Source: Chromera velia (Eukaryota > Sar > Chromeraceae). From it: a stretch of 57,465 nt of DNA. A program made the translations under genes and the position numbers. The stretch spans positions 1 to 57,465 of the forward strand of contig JAHBMJ010000084.1 of assembly GCA_018398765.1 (NCBI GenBank), in the 5' to 3' direction. The notes beneath the pieces were generated by a model. It worked only from the letters and a program-made list of their open reading frames with translations, was not told the DNA's origin and did no database searches. This document shows, piece by piece, positions 23,901 through 36,800 of this stretch. Positions within the stretch are counted from its first letter, which is position 1. Each line of letters begins with the position of its first letter.

Positions 23901-26900
23901 CGAATGCGAAGAGCACCAGATCCATTTTCTTGGACGCGTTGGCCTGATTCATCTGATCCAGGTAGCTCTCCACTTTCTTCTGGAGGTCCTCAAATTCCGG
24001 CATTTCATCATAAGGTCTCCTCGGGTTAGAGGGGGGGTGAAGAAGGTCTCCAAACATCAGCATGCGCATCTCATCCAAAGTGTCGACCTTGCCGTCCTTG
24101 TTGGTGTCCAAATGGGCACAAAGTTGGTCGAGTGATTGGCCGAAAGTTTTCTTCGAAATCTCTCGAAGTTGTTTCAGGAGCCACATGCGGTCGTTATCGT
24201 CAGTGAGACGGTCCCCGAAGACACGAAGAATCTCATGAATCCAGAGACGGACTACCTTGGCGGGGCCGTCTTGCTCGTTCTTTCCGAGCATCAGGACACC
24301 CAAAATGACCTGACGGGCAGAAGCGAAGAGGGGAAAATGTTTATTTCGGCAGTTGGGTAGCTGGCACCAACGCAGGTCGTGACTGGGACCAGACTAAAAA
24401 ATGGCTGGTCTCGCAGAAAGACATGGAGACGAAATCTATACAGAGAGCAAACAAAACTCCTTTCTGTTCTGCAGTCTATGCATTTTTTTGACAGACAGCC
24501 TGACTGACCTTCGAGAAATCTCTGAGGTTGAATGTGTAGTGGGACTTGAGGGGAGTCGGCAGAAGCTGTTCGCATGAGAGCTTGTACACTTCTGACGTGG
24601 CACCCACAAGCTTCTTGCTGCAAAACAAGGGATAATAACAAAACGAGATGAAGAATAACTTCAGGGACAATTGTTGACATATTCAATCACATGGAGAAAG
24701 CACTCAAAACCCAAGGGGCGAAAAGAGAAGACAAGTTCAAACAAGCAATCATTCACAACACCAATGTCTGAAGCCCACCTGAGATTCGCCACATCCGAAG
24801 GGACCCCATCAACCCCCCATTTCCAGTCGAGGATTGTGAGGAAGATCTTGCTCATGTTCTCGTCCTCCAGCTCTGGGAAGCCAATCAAGTGGAAATGGCG
24901 GCACAAACGGGGGGTGATGAAAGTTCTGCCTCCGCCTGGGGGGCCCATCGCGGCTGTGAGCATACAATCAATCATATTTCGGAAAGGGTGCAGGGCATCC
25001 TTTCGATCATACCACCCTCCATGGTCAAGATACTGTCTCAGAAGTTCAATGGGAGGCTGGGCACCCCACTTCTCTTTCAAGGGCATGTTCAGATCGTCCA
25101 CAAAGAAAATGCACCTTTTGCCGAATGGAGGACCGAAGGTGTCCTTCTTCCTCTTGTCCAATTTAGCATCGATCATGTCTTGTGTCTGGTTCTCGGACGT
25201 CTGGGCAGAGAAGCCGATGGGGATGTACGTGAATTTCTCCTTCGACAACGCCTCCAGACATGCCTGTGCGTAAACCGTCTTGCCTGTGCCCGTAGGGCCA
25301 CAGAAGAGGAACGGAATGTCGTTGTCAATGTTTAACTGGGCAATGAAGGAGAACCGCACCATGTCGACAGTCTGCACGATGAGATCTGCAGGCTGTGCAG
25401 TGGGCGCAAAGGTCTGGGCGCTCTCGATAGTCTCCATCCAGTTAACCCACCCGCCTGTGGAGGCTCTGTACACGTAGTCAAAGCAGCTGCCCCTCTCAGG
25501 GAAGTTGGGGGTGATCTTCTTGAATGGTTTCTTTGAGGTGGCAATCTGGTGTGTCAGCGTCCTCTTCAGGTTCGAGTCGAAGGGACGTCTCCCGTCTGTG
25601 CTCGTGCACGCACCCACTGACCAAATGGCCTGCAGAGACGAAAAAAGCAAAAGAGGAAGAAAGACAAAGTCTGACAGAAGTATGGATACACAGATGCATA
25701 CAAAGAGATAGACAGATGGGTAGATGCGTAGAGAGAGTAGCAGAGACACCAACCGGCACACAAAGACAAGTCTGCACTTCTTCCCCTTCCTCCCCGACCA
25801 CTGGTGCATTCAGTGGTGACCGCAAGTGTCAATGAGAGAGAGACTCACCGAGAAGATACAGAGAGCGTCCAGCCAATTTGTGCACCCCTTGTCCCCTAGT
25901 TCTGCGTATGCCGTCTCTGGGGCCTCAGGTCCGCATTTCTCCTTCAACATCGACAGGAGGACCGTCAGGTAGGACTGCACAAGGTTGTGGTTCTGGCAAG
26001 GGGAGACCTCCTGAAGGCAGGCATGAACGGGGACAGGGGAACAGAGAGAGTCAATAAGAAGGGGAATGTCAGAAGCAAATCTAAGACAGACCCCTTTGAG
26101 AAAAATCGGAAATTGCACGACGAAGGAGGGACGAAAGACGGTCCAAAACAAAACCGAAAAAATGAAAGAATGGACAGGCCCAAGAATGGAGCAATCACGC
26201 TAGAGCACAAAGTTAGCCTTCATCCATAGCCAGCGACTCCAACTCAAAAGTACAGATCGACTGACCCCGACATTGCCCTCTCTGTGCTTCTGGATGAGAA
26301 CGGTGAGGAGCCAGTCGGTCATGCCAGCCAGCTCCTGCTTTCCTGCCTCCGGGAGCTTCGGGAGTTTTTCCGGAACAGTGAAGGTCAGCCTGCGAAGCGA
26401 TGGGACGACAGAAGACCATACGCAAATAAATTTTGTGAGCAATGGAAAAAGATTGAATGAAACGAAAAAGCTTTGTAAGATGACTCCATTCTACTTTTTC
26501 TGCGGCAGAAGACTCACGCACGTTGTTCGACAAAGATGCGAGAGGTATGCACACAAAACCAATTGCAAGCAGGTGTGCCTGGACCTACCAGGAATCGATC
26601 AGGTGTTGGTGTCCCATGACTGCAGGCTCAAAGTAAACCATTCCACATCTGGACACGGTGGCAGGCGATGCCACTGCAAGATCCATGGGTTCGAAGATCA
26701 TGTTCATGTTCGGACTCATGGCAATGATCTCTCCCGACATCAGACAGAGCTTCTTGTTATCGTCCAGCACCGTGTTCATGTTCTCAATCCAGATCGCATC
26801 CACAGGACCGTCAAACACAAGCCATTTTCGCTCTTCAGAAGCGTCTCTACCGAAATTTCGATACAAAACCGCCAAAATGCCGTCAAACCACTCGTTGGAC

Positions 26901-29900
26901 ACCTCGTCGTTTTGTCCGTACAGTTGTCCCATTTTGATGGATTTGGGGTTCAGAGTCGAGATGTGCGTTTTGAATTCGCCCATCAGCCCTCTCTCTGCTA
27001 GCTCGGTTAGCGCTTTCTGCAGAATCCGAAGAGACGTCGTCTTGCCTCCGTACGGCAGTCCGACAACCATCAGTCCATGTCTGACGATAATCATTTCGTA
27101 CAGCTGGATGATCTTCGTGAGGATGTACTCGATCGGCATCTGCTGTGCCTTCTCAAGATATTTATGGACAGCGGCCAGGAGGTGTGTGTAGTCGGGAGTG
27201 GGCAACACAACACCCGGGAACAGATCCGAAGTGATCCCCGAGAAAAGAGGAAGATCGTGATCCAAAAACTTCGCCAAATTGACGTCGTTGATGGCACGGA
27301 GCATCAGAATAGATTCGTTCTCCGATGTGAACTTCCTCTTCAAGTTCCCTGCAGCTGTCAGCACTGCCTTCACGGCTCTCATACCGTAATCGTAATGATC
27401 TTGCGAAGAGAGCTGTTCCGAGCAAAGCTTGTAGGTAGAGACGATCTTCCGAGCTAAATTTCGAGCGTCGTCGAACCCGAACGAGTACAGAGAGATCTCC
27501 GAAATCATCGCGTAGTCGGGAACCATCATCGCCACAGTTCGGTAGAGGGACTTCAGGTTGTCGGGAAGCTCAGCACGTCCTGCAGAGAGGCGAAGGAGGA
27601 GGAGCAGAAAGGCACAAAGATACGTTTGTTTTGACTTTTACTTTCTTCAGTGTACTCCCTTCAGCTTTGAGGCTTGTAGGATGGGCATTCCATGAAATCA
27701 ACTCTGTTCGTATTGAGCGGGTAGAAAAATAATGGCTCATTTTTACATGGACGGACAGACAGACGGGCAAAGAAACAAACATACAGACATCCAGACAGAC
27801 CGACCGACCTGCGTATCCCGGGTTCATTGTGATGAACGAATTGCAGGTCGGGATCAGCTTCAGAGTTGTGCCTTCGAAGTCGAACACTGTCAGCTTGCGG
27901 GCAACTGCCAGCTGGATTGTCGTGACCTGCGTGTGGCACGAGAAAGGAAGGAAGAGATCAAAAGGGATGTATACAGACTTTCTGCCTGTGCGACAACTCA
28001 CGCACCGAAGAAAGAATAGAGACAACCCACAGTCAGCGGTGGTTTCTTCACTCTGCCGACTTCCTCCTCAAAGCATTTCAGAACAAGCATGTCTAAGCGC
28101 AGAAACGACAAAAGACCGCCATACCACCAGGGAAACTACCCTTCCCTTCCGGGCATTTGTTTAGAGGCGAGGTGCATGCAGTAGAACGTCTCAAACGCAC
28201 AACGAACCTGCTGTGCCACCACCGAGAGCACCTCCACGTCAATTCGGTTGAACTCATCGAAGCACGCCCACCCTCCCGACGAGGCAAGACCCTTGAAGAA
28301 TTTGCCCATCGCCCTGTAATCCAGACCGTCAGAGCAGTTGAACACGACACAAAGACGCGCGAGGGCCTTGGAAAGATCCTTCACCGTCTCCGTTTTTCCT
28401 GTTCCTGCAGGGCCTTCGGGGGCGCCTCCAAGGTTCAGGTGGATGGCGCCGCACAGAGTTCGGTAACACCTGCACAGAGATCGTGAAATGCCAGTGTGAG
28501 AATGCAGAAAGAAGTTCATCACTTAATTGAAAAGAAAAGGTCTTTCCGGAGTTTTTCAGGGTATCTGCACGACACTTACGGGGTACAAAATTTAAAATAG
28601 GCAACGCCAGGTGTACACTTGTGGTGCAAACAACAACCTCTCTTACACACAAAGACAGAGCGTAAACAGGCCTGCCCACCTGTCTGTGAGAGGCGTGATG
28701 ACCAATCTCGCTGAGTTGCCCAGATACTCATAGTTGTATGCGAGATGGGAGTTCGTAATCCTCACGAAGAGGTCCGAATCCGTCGACTCCCCCTTGCCTC
28801 CTGGCACCCCGCCCTCAAACGCCGCGACTTCCGGTGTGGAGTCTTCAATGAAGTACCGAAGCTGCACGAGCCACTCAAAGTCGTTGACGTCACTCACGCC
28901 CAGATCGGAGAGTTGACCTGCCAAGTCCTTCCCGTGCACATCCAGGACAATCAGGGCCTCCAGGGTCTTTCTGGTCAATTTGGGAATGTCGTTTCTGACC
29001 AACTCCACCAGGGCGTCCATCTGCTGCTCCAGCTTCCTGTGGTATTCTCTCAGCCCACTCGCCCCCCCCGTCTTGATGGCCTCTCCCATCTCCTCTGTCC
29101 ACATAATCTGGTCAACAGCAAGGACGGCTTGGCCGCACCAGTCCTGCATTATCCACGGAAACATACACATATACACAGATACTCTTCTTTCTTGTTCTTT
29201 TGAGTACACAGTGGCCGAGTCAGAGTCTGATTTTCCTCCGTCTGTCCAGCGCCAAGAAAAACAAAAACCACATCCTTTCTTAAGTATGAGACCCGATGCC
29301 CGTGGACGTGTGGTGTCTTTCACCCGAACAATATCACGTGAATATCGCGCTCTCCTTTTGTCGCAAGAGTCTCGTGCGTGGGCGCACTGCTCCTCTGAAG
29401 ACTTCGTTACCCCTTTCCCACGCATGGAGAAAGAAAGCACTGACCTGTACCCACTGTCCCCTTGCCTTCGTCTGATAGTCCCGGAAGGCCTCGAAGATTG
29501 TGAATTTGACGGAGGCGGTCATCGTCTTCTCAACCTCCACGAGCCATTGTTCCACGTTTCCCTGCAGAAAGAAAGAAAGCACGTGAAATCTAAAGACAGG
29601 AGCTAGGGCAAAATGGTAATTGCCGGTGCGGTGATTGTCTACTCGCTCTACGGAGGAACAGGAGGAAGACGAGCCGAGGAGAAAATGAGAGACAGAAAAC
29701 AGTAGAAGCAAACACACAAAAAACGATACACGCATCTCTCTCTCCTCCAAAGAAAAGCATGTCTACATAGGTGGGTTCATGGATAGAAAGCAAGGAGACA
29801 AAATCGCATAAACTCAGAGGACAAATCTGGACTGACTCGCGCAGCCATGGGGTCGATGATTGTCGTGAACCGCACTTTTTCTTTTTCCGAACTGATCATC

Positions 29901-30812
29901 GCGGTAATCTTCTTGTCCGGTTTGAACTCTAGTGCCTGGATACCCTCGAAGCACTTCTTCATGTGAGGTTGGACTCTGAGAGGGTCCTTTGTCTCTGAGA
30001 GAATCTCCAGAAGTTCCTCGTTGGACAGGAAGAAGAAACGAGGGAAGAGGAGACGCTTGGACTCCAAATAGTCGTTCAGACCTTTTTGGACTTCCTCTAG
30101 CTGCCCGTGGGCCTCTGATAATTTGGCTTTCATGCCCTCAGACTTTGTGACTGTCAGGACCTTCTTCTGCTCCTGCGCTGTCCTCATGATACTCTTGAAG
30201 ACCGTGTTCACCTTCTTGAACAAGGCACCCTCTGCGTAAAGAGGAAGGGAACAAAAGTGGCGTTCTATTCATTTTCTCGAAAAAAAAAAAACGGCCGGCA
30301 CAGACTTCATACGAGAAACAGATTCGAGAAAGAGAAAGGAATCGTCTCATATTATCACCTTCACATTATGCATTCCATCCTCCTCCTCTTCCTGACCTGT
30401 CGGCATCTGTTTCATGATGTCTTCAGATGAGAAGATGGGTTCCAGATACAGCCACTGGCCCTGTACCTTGATCCAGACGTCCAAAATCTCCTGGGTCTCC
30501 ATCAGCCATTTCTCCCACTCCTCTATGCCCTCAATGAAGGGCTTTGCGAAAGGAGACCCCCTCATCGTCTGGATCTTCACGATGTGGTCGTCCAGCAACG
30601 TCTGGATTTCCTCAATGCCGCCGCCTCCGAGGACGTTCACGCCTGATCGAGCCAGATGTCAGACAGCACAGAAAGTTAGACAGGTGTGTAGATATGGGGA
30701 TGCGCAATCACGCAAAGTCCAAGGAATAAAAAAACTGACGCATTGGCAGTCACAACAACATTTTTCAAAGTCAGATGAGGACGAGTAGACCTTTCCATCA
30801 GCTTGGGTCCCA

Positions 30813-30855
<43 letters not shown>

Positions 30856-33800
30856 TCCCGTTGCTGACCTGTATCTCTCCAGGCTTTGAATTCCATCTCC
30901 ATGGGCTGCCACTCTGACTGCATCTTCTTGAGGACCTTCTCGATTCCGTACTCCTTCGCGGCAGCCTCCGAGATCTCCGTGATCTTTTCGAGGTGCTTGT
31001 TCACGTCGTACTCCTGCAATCAGAATCAAGAGGAAATGCCCTTGTGTTTGTCAATCCCCACACACAAAACGCCACGCCAGAAAAGAATGAAACCACAGGG
31101 GCGACTCCTTCGGCTCACACTGGTAACGGAAGAGAGAGATAAGATTGGGTCAAAAGATGAAGTCAGGAGAGAGAGAAAAAGAATCATCTTAGCAAAAAAG
31201 AGAGACCCTTAGAGCCTCGAATATGCAACTGGGTGTGCAGACAGTCAATCAAGATAGCGAACATCCATACAAACAAAACCAGGCACAACCAAAAGGGACA
31301 AACGACTACATACGCACACGCACACCGATTGCCCAACTGACCTGCATTCTGCCCAGAGTGTTGATCGGGTCCTCGATGTTGATGTTGTACGGCACGATTT
31401 TCGCAATGTCGTCCCAGTGCCTTTCTCTCAGACCTGCAGAGACCAAAAAAGAGGTACAAGGAAGCGCTCTCCTTGCCTTTCGTCAGAAACCTTCAAAAAG
31501 CAGCCAGACTGATTCAGAGGACTTTCATGTATCCGCTGACACTTGCATACGAACAATTTTCACGACAAGCCCAAAAGAGCAATCCAGCCAACGCTTGGAA
31601 CACATCAAATAAAAGAGAGAAAGTTTGCTCACCAGGATTGCAGAGAGCGTGCATGAGTGGTAGCAGTTTTTTGAAATCGTCCATTTCTGTCCGGATATGG
31701 TCTGCCAATCTCTTGGGTTCTGGGAGACCCTCGTCCTCGAATTGTCCCGACAGTCTCTGGGCGTTCCTCCAGATAGACACGGCCTCCGAATCGACCTCGT
31801 CGGGTTTCAAATTCTGCAGAGGACCCCTCATCCAGGCCTTCATGTTCTCTGTGAACGAAGCCGCAAGCGTCCACAACTTTGCGTAGGGCTCCAGCTTCGT
31901 CTGGGCCTCTCGGAGAGGTTCGAAGTCTGTGGGCTCCCACCTGAGGGGGAAGAAAGGGAAAATTGGGAATGAAAGACAGGATGACGTCTTCTGTTGGACA
32001 CCTTTAAATTATCCATCAAAGAACACTGCATGACAACCAGAGTGGTACTTTTGCTGTGCCCCTCGTGGTTTCTTTGACTGTCTTGCTGTCGAAATGTTCG
32101 ACTGCTGTTCTGCCTGACTGGGCATCTCAACCACTATCTAGAAGGCTGACTGACAGACAGACAGACTGACCCAAGCAGTTCCTCTCTCTCGTTGAGTTTC
32201 CCTGCCTCCACACTGCACTCCTCCAACCTCTCCTGGAGCTGCCTGATATCTCGGAGGTGAACATGGAGCTCGTTGATGCTCCCGTGCTGCAGACATCACA
32301 AGAACAGTCTTCCTCCGTTCAGTAGAGCAGTGTAAGAGAGAGGCACAAAAGGAGAGAGCCTGAAGGTCTTCTCGCACGGGTAGAAGAGGGAACTAAGGAC
32401 AAGGGATAATTGAAGCTTCTTTTCAGACTACACAAAGGGAGAGGGACTTGAAGATTTGCCTGAGAGATTCTTTTTGACTAGGCACACGGTGATCATCAGA
32501 TGACACACTGACCTTTGAGAACTCCTTGACTTGGGCAACACACTGCGTGACCTGTTCCTGAAACTTCTGCCTTTGGTTGGTGAATTCTCGCTCGATTCCG
32601 TCTCTCTGCTTCTTCAGGTCGCCCTCTCTCTGAGCGACCTGAGCCGCAATCGTGCGAACGAAACCTGCACTGCTGTGGATCGCCTTGAAGTCTTCCATCT
32701 GGAGACTGTGGTCGAGGCCGAAGAGGAACTTTTGCCACTCGTACAGGTCACCGTACTCGTCTCGAAAACGGGCCTGCTCGCTTGATCTGCAAAAAGAGGG
32801 AGAAGATTGTGATAGCGTGGAAGCGACAACTTCTCGAAGCACATTGTCTTCAACTCACAACTCTTCATGGAGCGTGACAGATAAACTCTCTCACACACGC
32901 ATATTTCGGAATTGAAATACTTTGATCGCTTTTGCTCGTCCTGCAAATCGAATCATTCATGAATTCGGACTTCAGAACAAGTACCGGTCGGTTTTCTCCT
33001 TCCTTCTTCCCTTTTGAAAATGATTTCGAAGATTTGCAAGAATCCTCTGATTTAACCATCGAGAAGAAAATCTATGGAGGTATATACATTCCTGACTACT
33101 CACTTGAAAGCCTCGATGTGTCCCTCAACCTCCACGAGTTCCTGTTCGTTCCCAGGGATTTTGGACATCTTCTGTTGGAAGGACTCGAAGCTCTTCACGA
33201 GACGGGAGTGTCGTTCTCGCGCTCTCTTGGCACTCTCAGTCAACAGAAGGTCGACGCACGTCTTGGCTTTGCTCCGCAACGTGTCGTTCAGCTCTGTGCA
33301 GTTGACTGCAATCATGTTCTGCAGTGGGAGGAGGAAAGGAGAGAGTCATCACAACACTTCACAATGCATTCGGGCCTGGACTTCACTTGTCTAGAGAACA
33401 TCTTCTCTGTCTGTGGTCACAATGAAGGTAGAAGCAGTGGTTTCCCTTCTCTATTATTTTTCGTTTCCTGTCTCTGACTTGAAAAGAGAGCATTGCACCT
33501 CTCCACCTTGATTCTTTCCACTTTCCTTTCCTGCAACACGCATTCACGCACACCGAGACGCAGAGAGAGAGAGAGAGAGGTAGGCAGACAGGCAGAACAT
33601 CGAAAACCTCTCTGTCCTCACGCCCTGACTGACGAGTCTGATTTCATTCGGGCAGTTCTCCTCAATGTCCTTTTGCGTCTTCCTGTAGAATTGGACCTTC
33701 GCCAAGATCTCCTCCCGGGTCCATTCGGATCGGTCGACAAAGTTATTCTTCAACCTGCATGCGCGTCAGGTGCAACACAAAGTGCAGAAGTGAATACAAT

Positions 33801-36800
33801 TTTTATTAGAAGTGTCAAGGGCCAATGAAGGGCGAGTCGGAGTGACGTTGAGATCATCAGCATTTCTACCTGACGAACGAATCTTCATTCAAACAAACAC
33901 ACGCATCTAGCTGTTCAGAGAACAGAACCCGACCAGGACGCTCTCTCAAAGGAATGAAGGAAGAAAGAAAGGAGCAGCCTTTCCAATGATGAAACAAATC
34001 AGCGTGTTTGACCTCTTCTACAAGTCTTCTAAAAAAGCTACAACAGGAATCACGCCGCACACACAACCCACTCACTCGATTTCCTCGCTCAACAGGAATG
34101 CGTAGTCGTTGTACAGCCCGATGACCTGCACAAAGGAGAGAGAAGAGGGGAGAGAGAGGGGTGTGCGTCCAAAGAATCACAGTACTCACGGGAGATGACC
34201 CCCTTGCTCTAAATGAGTGGCAGGAAAGAAGAAAGAAAAGCTGCTCAGGAGGAAGACGCTTTCGGGAGGACAATTTTCTGAGCCTTCATACGTTTTACTT
34301 CCCTTTCTAGCCATTTCCTCCCCCCCTACCTGTGTCATGTTGGCCGCATTCCTTGCGACGATGTCTCTTACAGTCGACTGTGCCTGAAGGACCCTGTCTT
34401 CTTTCATCGAGACCTCCGCGAGGTTCTCTCCCAGTGCCAGGAGAGACGCTAGGATTCTCTGAGACTGGTGGGCGTCCCCGGCTCCTCTGACGAATAAGTT
34501 CAATGCAGAGATGTCGGGTTTCGGTGTGTTCCTGAGACTTTTGATCATATCGTCGTACACAGTCAGCAGGTTCTCCTTGAGGGCCTCTTGGGGTTTTCTG
34601 AATCGAATCTCCTCGTCCCGTGCGTAGAGGCCAACAACCAGAAAGGCGTCTTCTCTTTCATCAGAGACGGTCAGCTGAAAGAAAAAAGAAAAGAGAAGGG
34701 AAGAGCGGGGATGAGGGAGGAAATGAGATGAGAACAAATGAATGCTGGTTGGTGATTGCACCACACAAAGGAGAGAAAACTTATCAAGAAGGTGGCTCTG
34801 AGGACAAGGAAGCGAAGCTATCACTTTGGTGGAAAATCAAAATGCCTTTGAGACACTCCAAGTGCATATGGACTGCTTTCGGCACATCCAATCTCTTCAT
34901 TGTTTCTATTCTAACCCCACCAACCTTTTTCACTTCCGCTGGAGATTTCACTTTATCTTCTGGGATGTCGAATCTCGCGTAGAATTTCTCCATCGCTTCA
35001 ATCGAGGCCTCCACGCTGAACCGAAGCTGCCTGCTCAACAAAGCGCACAGGCCCCGGAAGTAGACAGCCACAGCGTCTGCGTCCACCTCCATCTGCCCAT
35101 TCTCGTTGACGTTGTTCCCGAAGATCATTCGGAATCCTTCGTGAACAATTGGGGTCACCTCCTTCTGCAGCCATCCGCCCTTCTCCTTGAACCTGTCTTG
35201 CAGAAGCCGCCTGTGCGTCTTGTTCTCCCTATCGAAAGTATCCATGTCACGGGGAAACTCACTCTTCCCGGGCAACGCACACAAACGGAGATCGCAGAAT
35301 CTGCAGAGAAACACACACAGACAAAATGTTGTTTTCTCTTTTTTCCACATCTCCTCCTTCCACCGAGAACTCCAACCCACCCCGAGAGCATCAACGGAGA
35401 ATAACCACTCACCCATGCACCCCCCTTAATTCCTTCTTTCCTTCCTGACCTCTGCAGAACCCCGTTGATCTCGACTGCCGGACTGTTCCACAATTCCATC
35501 AGTTGGAGGGAGGTCACGTTGTAGATCGCCAGGCGAGGCAGAAGGTCCTCCCTCCCCTGCTCTATAGAGTACCTCCAGGCAGCAGGGGCACCCCCAAACG
35601 TCCCCTCGATACCTGAAGAAAGACAGGGGAGAACAGAAACTTTCTTCAATCTTCAGAGGCAGGCAGGCAGTCAAGTGAAGCACAGAGAGGAAAAGAAATG
35701 TCCGAAATGTGAGAAGATAAGCAAAAACGAGTGAAAGAAGCCTATTCGGTCCACTCTTCTGCTGCATCTCTCTAATTGACCGTTCTCTGAGAAAGATTGC
35801 TAAAGAACAACTTGTGAAAAATTAAGCTACACTGTGTGCAAACAGACCATACAAGAGGTGACTGACCAACGAAGGGGATGGTTCCCCACTCTAGGAGAGG
35901 AGAGGGGACGAAAGGCACCCCCGCTCTCTCCCTCTGGAGGGGCGCCTTCAGGATGTACTCTACGACTGCCCTCCTGCCCGCCTGCATTGGACAGAAGATG
36001 CATCACACAGAATTTATTTTCACTTGATTGACTCCATTTGGATGGCCACCTTTCTGCCAGATTGAATGGTGGTGGCGAAGAGAGAGAAAGCGGAAAAAAA
36101 GGTCAAAAAGTTCCTCTGAAATGCAGGCCAAAGCTCATTGGCCTGGGGTTCCACCGGACAGTGGTAGGATGACATGAGAATAGAAGAAAGCCGACTGGAT
36201 GATCCCAGAAAGGAACAGATAGGAAAAAACCACGTCATTTTTGTATTCCTTAAGTCTAACCAACACTGAACTTCGATACAAACATTCAGATCAGTGTCTT
36301 GGGACTAATTTTGCCTCTTCTCAAAGCTTTGCTGTCTGACTGAAGTCACGCCGAAGAACCCTCATTTGCAAGAAGCAGATTGATCACACAGATAGATGGA
36401 TCCCAACCTCACGTCCGACGACTGACTTCAAAGTAGAGGTCCCTCATTTCTGCCGTCATTTCGTCCAACAGGACGTCAAGCCTGCACACACAGACGATGG
36501 GTTGAAAGGAAGAAAGGTGACAGTGGGTTAAATCTGTTTTTTGCACCTCACTACCGTGTTATGTGATATGCATATACACTGATGGATAGAAGTAAAAACG
36601 ATAGAGAGAGACCGGCCCGCAAAGAGACAGTCTGCTGAAGCTTCGTGGGTGGAAGCGAGAGAACTGCGCTTGTACCACAGGGCAGAAAGAGAAGGGCGCG
36701 AAAAGCATCGATCCGCATGGACCCCTACCCATGATGACAAAAACAAATGACCCCGTCAATCTGCCTCTGTGGTATCTTGAGAGTCATACACACCAATGGA

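Noticed and set aside
24671-25335. Plus-strand open frames opposite the dynein AAA3 exon, up to 200 codons
   Set aside because: They are antisense shadows of a highly conserved minus-strand exon and have no splice or homology support.
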